Positions 32,445 to 46,001 of a stretch of DNA of 64,000 nucleotides are shown here, one piece after another. A program made the translations under genes and the position numbers. Within the stretch, counting starts at the first letter, position 1, and each line of letters starts with the position of its first letter. The stretch lies in contig JADPYG010000090.1 in assembly GCA_017654735.1 (NCBI GenBank), positions 124,001 to 188,000 on the forward strand, in the 5' to 3' direction. Below the pieces are notes generated by a model. It worked only from the letters and a program-made list of their open reading frames with translations, did no database searches and was not told the DNA's origin. The DNA is from Vishniacozyma victoriae (taxonomy: Eukaryota > Basidiomycota > Tremellomycetes > Tremellales > Bulleribasidiaceae).

Positions 32445-35294
32445 TCATTGCTCAGCATTCCTCAAGAGCTGGTGCAGAACTTGCTTGTACTGCTGGGCTA
32501 GCCCCCATGACAACTGAGCCAGTCTATCAATGAAGGTCTCTAGAACCTTTGTGTGAGTCAACACGTTCAGATCACCCAGTCCTTGTATGACCGCACCGCC
32601 TCCGCTGTTGATCCATTCTTCGACACCGTCCGTGGAAGACCAACCTATAGTGACGACACGAGGACCGGACGCGACGGGCACAAGGGAGAAGAGAGTGATC
32701 GCCCAGAGGCATAGTGCGCAATCAAATGTCCAAATGACCTCGGAAGGGGTACTGGGACTCTCAGCCTGATCGCCAGATATATCGACTTACTCGAATGTAT
32801 GTCGGACCAGAAGATTGGACAGCATACCGGCATAAGCGGTAACGCGACGCACCCCGGCAAAGTTTGAATTGATCCATGTCAATAACTCTTGTTGGGCGGC
32901 ACTTTTGCTCTCGCTGGACCCACTTTTACCTGCTGCTGTCTTGACCAGTTCAATGAATCCGAGACGGGTGAATTGTAGATGTGCGTGATTCGCGAGTGCC
33001 GCACATGAAATCAGCAACGGATTCGGGGGCAGCGGGGTGTTCAACGCGAGTACCCGAATGCGATCGAGTAGTATTTGAGGGTGACTAATGAAATCAGCAC
33101 GTCTCAACAAGTCTCTTGCTCACTGTCTGACGTGTGATGGAAAATCGAGGATAGGATAAATGCCCGAATCTGGCAGGCGTCGGAACGATTGCGTCGCTGC
33201 CGTGTCCATGCACATACTGCTGTCAGCTTGACTAGAAGCCATGATTACGGCAATGCTCCCTACCGATAAAGAGTATGGACAATCACCGCAGGGCCAGTAT
33301 CGTCGACCAGTGGAGGTATCACTCCGTCCGCCAGAATTTGGTCCAGAACGACGGCGAATCGCATGCCCTTACCAGAAGCGCCTCCGTCTAGCAGACTCTC
33401 TGAAGATGGAAAGAGAGCATTGACCTCGCTTAGTGCCAGTTGAGCCGGCAGATTGAGCAGGCAAGCGAGCTGACAATCTAGGAGCTTTTCAGATTGTTAG
33501 CTCGTAGACACATCGTGTACCGAAGATATGACACCCACGTAAATGCACCATCCAAGCCGAGCCCGCCTTTCATCCTCCTTGACTGCGAGCGATAGTTGAG
33601 CAGGGTTCGGATTAGGCGATTTGGATTTTAGAGACTGCTGGGCGGAGATCCCGGGTCTGAGGAGGTGCATGCGCTTACAAGCTTGGACGAGTATCGACCT
33701 TGATGTTTCGGCTTGCTGAAATGCCTTCTGAGACCCGGAAAAGAATGCGAAAGAGGTCTGAAGGTATAGAGCCTGAATGATGTTGATCTCAAAGACGAAT
33801 CGTCGATCACTTTCCCTCTGTTTGCCGAGTTAGTCATGTAGTTTCTTAAATAGGTAGCGAAGCCTTACAACGTAGAATATAGCTCGTCTTACCAGCTCGT
33901 TCAACGCGAGACCTAGTCTCTGTAGTCCATCCGAGCTGTACATAGCACCAATGGCAGCCATGGCCATGACGACCAACGGTGGTGATGTTGCAAGCCTGAA
34001 TGATTCTCGTTCTCGTAAAGTGAAACTATCATGGAAGTGTCGATAGTACAAGTTTACGCATACAGTCAAGGTGTGTGTTGAGGGAAAATTGATGGTATCG
34101 ATATCCGGCCACACAGCACGATGTGATTGAGATATGATGTTGAGCATGCTCTCCCGAACCTGTTCGGGCAAGCGCTGGGCTATCGTGATGTCTGCAGTTA
34201 TACCGAACGATATGCTTGGTAGAGACACATGCGAGTCAGGGTCTCTCGGCTTGTCGATGTGCGGCTACAATTTCAGTTTCTTTTCAGGGCTTCTTTAAAA
34301 AACATATTCACCCAAGGACTATCGAAAGGCTGTCCATCAGGTATCTCAGAAGGAGGTCCATGTAGCTCCTCTGGTGATCTATGACTTGTTGAAATTGGCT
34401 GAAGTGCCGATTGCTCAACCCGGGTATTGAGTGGGTGAAAGATATCTCGAGCCGGGCTGTTTGGTGCGTGGGTGTTAAAGACATCGAACAGGTGCGGGTC
34501 ATGCTCGTTAAATCCCCAGTCCATCGACTGGAAAGACTCCTGGCCAAGTCCCAGAGCGTTGACCCAATCATCAGACTCGGATGCCGTGGTAGCCAGGAAG
34601 AAAAGATCTGTTGACGCCGTTGGATCGACTTGAGGCTGATTCGACACTAATCGTCAACATTTTCCTCGCGGTGTGCTTGCTTGGCTCACTCGGATTCCTG
34701 ATGAACTGATAACTCTCCTGATCCTGATTGTTGTGCTCTATCTCTCTTTGCCATTCCGAGCCGCTCATCTCGTGATGAGATGTGTCAAACTGCTCTGCCA
34801 TATGTGTTTGGGGAGGCGAGCGCAAGGAGCAGGTGAGATTATCGTCCTGGCATCGAAAACAGGTGGACGGAGCAGGACCCGAGCAGTGAACGCGTGCAGA
34901 TATGCAGGATGAGCTGTCACCCTACGTCAGCTCTCACCGAAAGTGTGGATCCAAGTTGACACGCTCACCACGAGACCTTTCGTGGACGTCCCATTGCCGG
35001 CGGAGTCGCCCCGTGTTGACTGACCATGTGTCGCGAGAGAACATCGCTGATATTCAGCTCAGTTGCTCATTGATAGCACCGGCCTAAATGCATCTTACCT
35101 CCTTACATACGTCTTTCCACATGTCTGACAAGCGTATCTGCTGGGACCCGCATCTGATCGCTCGTCAGCCACGGAGCCTCTTCGCAAAGACATGTTCGGA
35201 GCGTACGGGTTCTCTCATGTCTCTCCAATTGCCCCTCTCTGTCAAAGACTCGGTCACATCCAGCCCATGTACATCCAAATGTGGATGAGGGCAT
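32445..35294 (-). CDS. C2H2/Zn2Cys6 hybrid transcription factor with fungal-specific domain
   Basis: Multi-exon. Exon 1 gives the first C2H2 finger (CTWAGCDRVFDREGQLERHE). Exons 2-3 give a second (YACQTCGKTYVRSDVLSRHM with VSQH). Joining the next intron at CGTG|GTGAGC to GGTGACAG|CTCATC creates a complete binuclear cluster: C-x2-C-x6-C-x7-C-x2-C-x6-C (SCSSCISARVHC, then STCFRCQDDNLTC). The long C-terminal part is the fungal-specific regulatory domain, with FINIIQ-type helices such as VFEINIIQALYLQTSFAFFS and DERRARLGWCIYLLDCQLAC. Probably a pathway-specific regulator of the adjacent transporter, reductase and hydrolase. Its own promoter carries the shared GTGGACTT element. Confidence 0.82.
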
Positions 35295-35886
35295 TCTAAG
35301 AAAAGAACAAGAGTGGACTTTGCAGATAATGCGACCGGTTATTTGCCGAGCCCGGCTTGGCCCAAAAAGTCCACATTTTAATTCCACCTGCACTGATTGA
35401 CGCGTTTTCAGAACTGATACAAAAGCTGGACAACATGCGCAACTCCTGCCTTGAGCATTGACGAATATCATAATCAGGCGAACTGTAAAAAAAGGCGATG
35501 CCACGATACATGGTATATTGCCCAGACTATCCTAACGTCCTAGAGCGACGAATGGCGGTGAGACCGCAGCATGTTGAACGAGGTTCCAAGGACCAGGCTT
35601 CCGGGGTGAATGGTGAGTGCCGACCTCGAATCCGAGCGAAGTCTGAACATGCACAGTCTACGGCGGAGCGATACTCCCACAACCTGGTACCCTTGCTCGT
35701 GCTGCGGATCTGCCTGAAGGTGCGGTAAATTACGCTGGATCATTCATGGTTTATATCTTTCCAACGATGGACGAGGTTTGGTCGAGATTGAAGGAGGACG
35801 TGTTTTATACAGAGGGTATCTGGGACAAGAACCGTATCGTGGTCGAAGAACTGATCGGATGAGCAGCTTTCGGGGAGATGCATTTT
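35295..35886. promoter_or_regulatory. Spacer between transcription factor and hydrolase
   Basis: Promoter of the transcription factor and 3' flank of the hydrolase. Apart from the GTGGACTT elements I see no feature; short ORFs are not convincing. Confidence 0.45.
35313..35387 (-). repeat. GTGGACTT elements in transcription factor promoter
   Basis: On the minus strand GTGGAATTAAAAT is followed directly by GTGGACTTTTT (35387-35364), again with a 13-bp spacing. A plus-strand GTGGACTTTGCAG starts at 35313. These lie 20-95 bp upstream of the factor's start and match the array between the MFS and AKR genes. Confidence 0.7.
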
Positions 35887-37079
35887 TTAGATCGATGATT
35901 CACCTCGCACAATTGGCGCCGAGGATGGTCTTGAACGATCCTGCAAGTGCTTTACCAGGAAGTCCTGCAGCCCTTGGACTCGCTCATCTATTTCGAAATC
36001 GAATGAATGACCAACCCCCTCCCTTTCCTCCCAATCTACGTCCATGCCATACTCACGCATCAGGTGAACCAAGTTGGGAACTCCAGTGGAATCGATACAT
36101 TGGTCCAAAGAGCCTGTCGTTATCCACACCGGAGGACATTTACCTGCCCTGTGTACACGAGGAGTTATTGAGAATGTATCTTGCTCATAGGGTTTCGTTG
36201 AATTTGCGGTCCATAGCTCGTGCCATATTCCTTCCTATTCATCAATGACGACATTTACAAGGAGCTTACTTGTGTGACATAGTCGCAGACTAATGCTCGT
36301 GTATCTTGTTTCGTGGAGCTAGTGATGACTGGACCGTGAGGGTCGATATCGGTAGCGATAGCTGAATGTGGGATCCTGCCCATTAGTTTGATACGGGGAG
36401 AATGACTTACAAGTCGTCCATCCATGGTAGAGGGCGTTGTGGATTCGTGTAAAAAGGCGTATGAACATCCACCATGGGATATAGAGCTGCAATACATGTT
36501 GACGAAGAATTTAGGGAGCCAATCATATGACAAGGTATTCCTGACAGGAGGGCTGTAACTCAGCAAGTATGATGAGGTATTACGTACCTAACCAACCCCC
36601 TGCACTTCCTCCCGTTAATGCCAATTTGCTTGGATCGATATTTAGAAGTCGTGGAAGGTCTGTGCGGACATATTCGATTGCTGAGTTTGCATCTTCTAGT
36701 ATTGAGTATATATCCGCTTGAGGGGCCAGTCGGTAGTCGGGTGAAATTAGGGTGATGCCGATATCAGGTAGACGAAGGAGATGCGGTGGGATACCTGTAT
36801 CTTCAGATCTCATCTTCAGTCGTATAAAACACTCACGCTTCCTTGTTCCCTGTAGAAATCTGAGCCTCATTCAAAGCAAAGAGCGGATTGTACGTACCTG
36901 AAATACTGATATATCAGCTCCTTCACGATAGATGACGAGAGATGAGACTTACAACCACCTCCATGCCACCATATACAGATAGGTGCAGGTTTCTCTTGAC
37001 TCGCATTGGGCGGTAGATAAACATCCAATTTCAGCTCGAGCGTATCAACCCGCTTGTAGACGAATTCGAGGGGATCCAT
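35887..37079 (-). CDS. Alpha/beta hydrolase, fold-3 esterase/lipase type
   Basis: Intron-rich (at least six introns). CIWWHGGG is the oxyanion-hole motif of the hormone-sensitive-lipase-like family and TLISPDYRLAPQ the following strand. LALTGGSAGGW contains the nucleophile serine (usual GDSAGG here GGSAGG). The acid is in WITTGSLDQCID and the histidine in EGVGHSFDFEIDERVQ, so the triad is complete. One short exon of eight bases (TTATTTCAG region) links the HGGG exon to the next. Likely a small-ester hydrolase in the cytosol; no signal peptide. Its position beside the MFS/AKR/regulator set suggests a shared pathway. Confidence 0.85.
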
Positions 37080-37575
37080 CGGAAGGAACCCGCTTTCTGG
37101 TCGGAGCGAACGATTGTTGAGCGTGGTGAGATTGTCTGATATCGCAGGTAGGTCCTCCCTGCCTGACCAGTGTCGAATTGATGAAAGGCATCAGGTATCG
37201 TTGAATCAAAGTCCTTATCTCCCTCACCTTCGTAAACGCCCACCAAGCGCCCGCACGTGGTCGAGCGCTTAGGTCAAAGTCAATAACGCCTGGTCACCCC
37301 TCTCCCGCACTGAAAGATGTCGAGGCAGGCCCATGCATGAATCGGTACCAGGCGAACAGATGTCGAACGTGCATAAGCCATTGACAATTGACGGTATTTG
37401 ATGAAACTGAAATAACAAGAACTACGTCGGTAGAAAGGGCCGAACTTCCGGAAGCCACCTTTTGCCGTTCGTTGATTCCGTCCCCCCTTCAATCGCGGAT
37501 ATCCACCGTGTTCTCATACAACCTTCTTTCTTACACACTTCTTTCTACTCTCCATATTTACATACATAGATCAAA
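37080..37575. promoter_or_regulatory. Divergent promoter, hydrolase / PGI1
   Basis: 496 bp with pyrimidine-rich sequence just upstream of PGI1, common in strongly expressed fungal genes. I find no GTGGACTT element here. Confidence 0.4.
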
Positions 37576-39632
<2,057 letters not shown>

Positions 39633-39772
39633 ATTTTTGAGAATGAGGTATTGAAGTAAAGTGATGCATTATATTGTTTCGCGACGTACTGTATTATAGA
39701 TTTCTTCTAGACTTGACTACTGATTTCAAACAACAAATTTTTCTCTATGACTGATCCTATTTAACCCGCCCA

Positions 39773-41176
39773 CTACTCCCGATGTGGCTCTGCGACTTCA
39801 CCGAGGGCAGCTAGTGTACTGGCGCTCCTCGCTCTTCCGCTGGGTCGACTCGGACTACTAGGAGCCGGAACCGTTACTCCTCCAAACACTCCCAGGGAAT
39901 CTCCACCCTCGGCATCTCGCAGAACAGTGTCAAGATCCTGACTCGGTCTCGAGACCATCACTTCCGGTACCCCGCTCCCAGTTCCACTTTCCACCGTTGC
40001 CGGTGCGGGTGCCCTCAGAGTGGAAGCCGACCTCGTCCTCTGTGCTCGACCTCCGGATCCACCTAGGGCGTACGAGTAATTGCTTCCCATTGAAGATACC
40101 GTCAATCCCCTATCTCGATACATCGGCCTGCTCAATGCAGTTGGTGATTCCGCTGGTAGGTTGGCGTTGGGTGGAAGTGGGGATAAGCGTGATACATTCG
40201 TCGTCATTGGTGGTCTGCTACTTCGGGAGGTGGACGATAGGTTCGAGATGGCTCTTGGTCGGATTATTGGTGTAGATGGAACAAGGGGCGTTAATCCTGG
40301 ACTATCATCCTGAGTCGGAGTTCCTTCCCCATCAATTCTCCCCTCTTCATCCTTCTCCTCAACCACTATTAGATGATGATCCGCCTGACTGCCCAACGCG
40401 AGGATGGCAATGACCGGGTTCGTGACCCATCCAACGATAGCCCCGTAAACAAGCTTGATGACTTGTGGTGCCCACTGGTTCCCTAGGTTACCGTTTCCGT
40501 ATATTGGGCCGAGGATTACTATGGCTAAGCACCAAATTGGGAATCCAAAGATGATGCCAATGAGAGCACCTTGGGCTGCTGTCCAGATGAATCGACCCCA
40601 CCAATTGGCGAAACCTGGTTTGGCTAATAACATGTTTCGTTCTGTTCCTTCGAATATAAATCGCACAAGCATCCAGTAGTAGTATTTGATTCCCTTTGAT
40701 TCATATTCCGTCTGAGCAACATCCTTCTCATCGATGGACTTGCGTTGCTGTTCTTGTCGGTATGATTTTGAAAGGAGAAGACGTGGGTCTGGTAAATGGG
40801 CGACATGGGGGTAGACGAATGGTAATGGTTTGATAGTCGAGGCGTGCAAATCCGAATGAACGAGGGTCGAGGTGATGAGCATGGAAGCTAGACATTGGAT
40901 GATGGGGGTAACGCCGAGATCGCCGGCGATAGTGTTTTTACTAAACACCCACATCTTTACTACTGATTGACTGTGGTACACTACTTGTCAGCTCTGTGTC
41001 ACAGTGTAAAAGGGGGACATACTAGCATACGCGATACCGAAGTTGGCTCCTCCGTCTATAAATCCTGCTCCGACTCCTTGTAGGAATGTGAGGTAGAACC
41101 ATTGTCGGCCGGTGAGGGGTAATGGGAACGGTCTAAATACCGACTTTGGGGCCGTTGTTGTGGAGGTGCTGTCCAT
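39773..41176 (-). CDS. DUF2456-like multi-pass membrane protein
   Basis: Two exons. The N-terminal block LTGRQWFYLTFLQGVGAGFI and DGGANFGIAYAMY matches my recollection of the fungal DUF2456 family. Four hydrophobic segments are visible (IAGDLGVTPIIQCLASMLIT, the FANWWGRFIWTAAQGALIGI segment, FPIWCLAIVILGPIY, VYGAIVGWVTNPVIAILAL). The last ~190 residues are a Ser/Pro/Arg-rich disordered tail, probably cytosolic and phosphorylated. Function is unknown. The family assignment is from memory and should be read as tentative. Confidence 0.7.
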
Positions 41177-41582
41177 CGTGCTCCAGCTGTAGAGGCTAGA
41201 TGCTTACTTGCAAGCAAAGTATTGAGAACAGTGAGAATTGAGAAGCAAGAATGACTCAGTATACCGTAACATATCGCTTATAGACACGTCGTCTCATGTC
41301 TCCTTTGCAATTCCCAAAAATCAAAGATCTACGTCGACTTTTGATTTTCTGAGTGTGTGTTTACAGATCAAAGATGAGTCATGTTGATTTATAAGCAGAT
41401 TATAGATTGTGAGTGGCGAATACAGGCACACTTAGTATACGCTTGCTTGGCGTCTATTGTGTAGATGCTGGGACACTCGATATACAACGATTGGTAAGCT
41501 CATCGTTTACATATATACTCTATATACATCAGAACAGTCATCGTCATCTCTTCTTCATACGACTCGAACGTGACTCAACAAC
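41177..41582. promoter_or_regulatory. Divergent promoter region
   Basis: Lies between the DUF2456-like and AN1 genes. TATATACTC and TATATACAT strings at about 41513-41530 precede the AN1 start by about 60 bp. No ORF is supported. Confidence 0.4.
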
Positions 41583-42624
41583 ATGGCAACCACAGCAAAC
41601 CGAGAGGAACTCATGTTCCTTGGCAAAGAATGCCATCACCCCTCATGCCATCTCAATGACTTCCTACCCTTCAGCGTATGTACCCCCATCCACACCTAGA
41701 CACAACTAACAAGCAGTGCCCAGCATGTAAACTATCATTCTGCCAACCCCATTTCCTACCCTCTCATCATTCATGTACCTCCCCTTTACCCAAATCGATG
41801 CAAGATCGTATAGCCCCCCAATGTCCTCTTTGCGACACGGTCGTTCCCTCGACTTCATCTGGTGATCCGAACGAAGCTGTCGAGAGACACCTCAATACTG
41901 GGACCTGCGCTGGGATTGAGGGTGGGGAAGCCAGGCGGAAAGCTCTTGTCGCTCAGAAAAAGGAGAGAGGGGAGGTGTGTTGGAGGAAAGGATGTGCAAA
42001 GACATTGGTCGTCAAGATCAAATGTGATGTGAGTCAAGGCCGCGCTTGAGTCAAGAGGTGAAGCTGATGATGTAGGCTTGTAATCACATGTTCTGCCCGA
42101 CCCACCGCACGACCACATCCCACTCATGTGACTCCTCAGCATCTTCATCACGGGGTACGACTCCTCAACCCGGTCCATCAACAACCAAACTCACACCACG
42201 TTTGATCCCCAACCCACCATCCAAAGTCAACTCGAATCCTCAACCAATGCAAGCAGCGTTCGATGCGAAATCAGCAGCTGCCTCAGCAGCATTACGAAGA
42301 GCAGGACAGGATGTCAAAGCTCCATTCGTCAAAGCGAAGACCACAAAGTAAGCGTCTCCTTACAATCATCATACCCAGAGCTAGTCGCTGATAGTAGACG
42401 AACGAAAGATGAACATAATTCAGCAATGCAAGCCCTCAAAGTCCGGCATGACAAGGGACTACTATCCAAAGACGAGGAGGTGAGATTCAGGACACTAGTC
42501 GCCGGGTGTTAGTAGAGCGTCATTGATCTCTACGTAGGTCAAATATGCGGATATGCTGGGTAACAAGGAATCAAGCAGGCGCAGAGGAGAGAGCAAGAAA
42601 GATAAGGACTGCGTGATCTGTTGA
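41583..42624 (+). CDS. AN1-type zinc finger protein with C-terminal CaaX box
   Basis: Five exons. Two AN1 fingers: CHHPSCHLNDFLPFSCPACK with SFCQPHFLPSHHSC, and VCWRKGCAKTLVVKIKCDAC with NHMFCPTHRTTTSHSC. A Ser/Pro-rich linker follows, then a charged helix (MQALKVRHDKGLLSKDEEVK). The protein ends DKDCVIC, a CaaX prenylation motif. Two AN1 fingers plus CaaX is the layout of ZFAND2B/AIRAPL, which links the p97/Cdc48-proteasome system to membranes, so a similar proteostasis role is inferred. Confidence 0.83.
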
Positions 42625-42878
42625 GATCCACATGTCGGATTTCTGCAGCGGGAAGTCCAAGCGTTGGATCTGCTCAAGCAATGAGTGTAGGGAAAGGAGG
42701 AGGAGACAAGTATTTATAGTTTGTAATGAAACATAAAGTTATATAGCATTGCATTGCATAAGAAGCCAAGAATCTTAGCACTGAGGTGTTCGGGGTTCTC
42801 CGCCGGATCAACTGATGACGACAATGACCTCTGCTTGTTCTTCAATTGATATTCACCATCTCTCCACCAAGGGGCATC

Positions 42879-45168
42879 ATGAGCTCAGAAGCAGGTCCAT
42901 CGACCCTATCTCCTCGACGGAAAACCAAGTCTCCAGAGACTATCTCACTCAGCGATATAAGCCTAGATGACCGTATAGACCAAGTACGTCTATAACATAC
43001 CTCGTCCATCCATTGAGTTTGAAATTGATATCAGGACATAGCATTACTCTTTACCGAATGGCTAGAATCGAAATCATATCATGAAGCTGCTAGGGCTGTT
43101 GAGGGGGATGTGATGGGTTTTAGGCGTGTTAGGAATGAGGTTTCGGTAGAGGTGGAACGTGCTCTTCTCGGTACGTCTCTTAATGTCCTTCCTCATCTCT
43201 TTCGCCTTCCCGTCTGCAGGGTGTCTGAGAACGTGAAATATGACTGATATGTAGATGGAGATTATGGAGCTATAGAGAATCTACTCAGTAAAGAAGGAGT
43301 CTTGAAACCTCAAGCTCAAAAATCATTCTTGTACCTGTGTTATCGACAACAATTCCTCGAATTCATCGAAAACAGTATGTCCCCTTCCATCATTTCAATG
43401 GTATCGTCCCATCGTGAGAATGCCTAATGACGTCTAGGGGAATCTCAAAAAGCATTCAATGTACTCCAAAAACGACTAAAACCACTCGAACACTACCAAC
43501 CAATCCCATACGATTTCTACAACCTAGCATACCTAACTTCAGCAGGTAGCGTTCATGACGCACCAGGATTAAAAGAATGGTCAGGAGAAGCCCTCGAAAG
43601 GGAAAAGTTGGTGAGGATGTGGAGGGAAATGATGAGATCTGTCGTTACTGAGATCCCAGAGGGGGAGGGGAGGAGAGGTGGGAAAGGGAGATTGGAGGAA
43701 TTACTGAGACAAGCTGGAGCTTGGCAAGTGATGAGGGCTAGGCGGAGAGGTGATGGGCCTTGGACTTTACATTCGTAAGCCTTTGATAAAAGGAACAACT
43801 AATCAGTAGGCTGATGGATGATTTCCAACCGCTCATTATTCCTTCAACGTTGAGGAGACTGATAGAGGGGCATAAAGCCAATATCAAATGTATTGATACC
43901 CTAGGTCCAGGTTCCAACTTGGTAATCAGCGGTTCTAGGTTAGTCAAAGTTCTGAAACGAGGGAGCCCGGCTGATCATCAGTGACGCGACACTACGTATA
44001 TCGAACACAAGGACAGGGGTAGTGGAACACGTCCTAACAGGTCACACTTCACGGGTATGGGATTGCGCAACATCCCCAACTTTCGATCGTATAGCCTCTG
44101 CGTCAGGGGATGGGACGATTAGGATCTGGTCCCTTGAAGGAGAAAGTAGGGGGATATTACATGGAGATGGAGGGGACGTTTATAGTCTCTCATGGAGACC
44201 TTCTGGTGTATGTCCCCTTCTCCTCTATTCTCCCACTTTCAGTCCCCTTACACTGACACTCTCCTGGTATGATGAGATACTGATGAATAGGATCAAATCG
44301 CTTCTGCTGCTTATGATCGGATCCTTAGGGTTTGGGACGTTGAATCCGCAAAACAAATTAGGACATTCTCAGGGCATACACAATCAACTCTAGCTGTTGA
44401 TTATGATAACACCGGAAAACTCTTAGCTTCAGGGTAGGTCCACTATCCCCCTGATTTCTCAATATATCAATGTGTAGTGTAAATACTGATGAAATAGAGG
44501 AAAAGACAAGCAAATCAGATTATGGGATGCAATTGGTGGAATGTGTGTACAGACACTCGCTGATTGTTTGGGGGAGATTACATCTGTTGAATTCGATAGA
44601 GAGGGGAAATACTTGTTGGCGGGATGTAAAGATAATTCAAATCGGTTGTTTGATCTACGAATGGTACGTGTTCTCTTCTTCCTTCCTCTGCCTCTTTCTC
44701 CACACCCCATCTCTCTGTTTTCACATTCCACCGTCCATGGAGACCCTTGTTCGTAGTCAGATATAGAGCTGATAATAGCAACGAAATCTATACCGATACA
44801 CAGGCCACCAAAATACATCCAAGAACCTAGTTCGATCCCATTTCGCCTCTAACGATAACCTCATAATATCCGGATCAGAAGACGGTCTAGTCTACATCTG
44901 GCCTCGAGAATCTCCGAATTCTAATGAAAAATCATCCGATAAATCGATAATACCTCCAAATAATACTATACCGGCATATTACCCTCCTAGAGATCTTAGG
45001 CAGACTCAAACTGCCAATACAGGCAGTGGGATTGTGGTTAGGCCAGTGAGGACTTTAGAGGGACATGGGGAGGGAGCTGTATTTGATGTTAGGTGGGATG
45101 ATGGGATTGTTAGTGCGGGTGAAGATGGGATGGTTGGGGTTTGGGGGTTTGATGAGGAGGACGAGTAA
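42879..45168 (+). CDS. LisH-CTLH-WD40 repeat protein (WDR47-like)
   Basis: Multi-exon. The LisH-like start is IALLFTEWLESKSYHEAARA. The CTLH region has LYLCYRQQFLEFIENRESQK and AFNVLQKRLKPLEHYQP, a pattern I associate with WDR47-type proteins. At least six WD repeats follow, for example HTSRVWDCATSPTFDRIASA with DGTIRIWSLE, DRILRVWDVE, KDKQIRLWDAI and SEDGLVYIWPRE; the last ends GEDGMVGVWGFDEEDE. A scaffold role, possibly cytoskeletal or E3-ligase-linked, is inferred from the architecture only. The stop lies within a GTAAGT string, so a further exon is possible. Confidence 0.8.
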
Positions 45169-45591
45169 GTTGTCTATTCCAGCAGGCATGTATATTCGAG
45201 CAGACTTTACGACATGAGGATGTTCGAGGAGCATGGCTCACGCGTGAACCTAGATCTACATAAGCTGGATGCATATCTTCTTGACAAACCTCTGATTGCT
45301 CTTCGGTTTACTATTCTCCTTCCTCTTGTCACTGGGCTTAGTAGCTGACCGCGGTCATTCGACAACATTTTCATGCTTGATAGATGGTTGTGTTCTCGAC
45401 CGAGTCAATCCAAGAGAAGCTAGTTGTTGAATAGCCAAGACAGACCTACGGCATAGGATAGCCGATTTTAGCGTCTCTAAAGCTTGGAGCACTAAAAGAC
45501 GCCAAGCCCAAGCACTATTCCCGTCTTTCGTCCCTCCCATCTTGATCAGATATCTGCATCTGATGCTTGACTCTCAATAGCCCATTTCCTT
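45169..45591. other. Intergenic region
   Basis: Short ORFs only. It holds the 3' flank of the WD40 gene and the promoter of the small membrane protein. Confidence 0.45.
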
Positions 45592-45880
45592 ATGCCCCTG
45601 ATCTACAGTCCCACCGTCAAGGCTTTCACCACTGCGGTTCTAGTCTGTGGAGCATTATATTTGCTTGAATACCGACAACTGGCTGGATACATGCTTCTTG
45701 GTACTGGATGTATTGGGATGGTAATTACCGTTGGATCAGTTATAGGATGGGTCGATGTTGTCAGGGACGGAACAACTATACCTCCAGCGAAGGTGAGACG
45801 ACTCTTGAGTGTAAGGGCTGATTGAGTCAGATGACACCAATCGCAGCTGTGGACCGACCATTACTAGATCGGAAGACATA
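45592..45880 (+). CDS. Small two-helix membrane protein
   Basis: Exon 1 encodes two hydrophobic segments (AFTTAVLVCGALYLLEY and MLLGTGCIGMVITVGSVIGW) separated by a short basic loop, then VDVVRDGTTIPPAK. Splicing at the following GTGAGA to CAG before 45831 adds MTPIAAVDRPLLDRKT and a stop; reading through would end eight codons later instead. About 84 residues. I do not recognise it. The clean start context and the frame-keeping intron suggest a real gene. Confidence 0.5.
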
Positions 45881-46001
45881 GAGGTCCCACCGCGTCTCTC
45901 TCGCTGGTGATTGGGTGTATGCATTTTGATCTCGTTGTACTATCAGCTCAGGAGTAGAAGCAGATGCATGTAATTCTCTAACGACATGATCCCTTCTCCA
46001 A

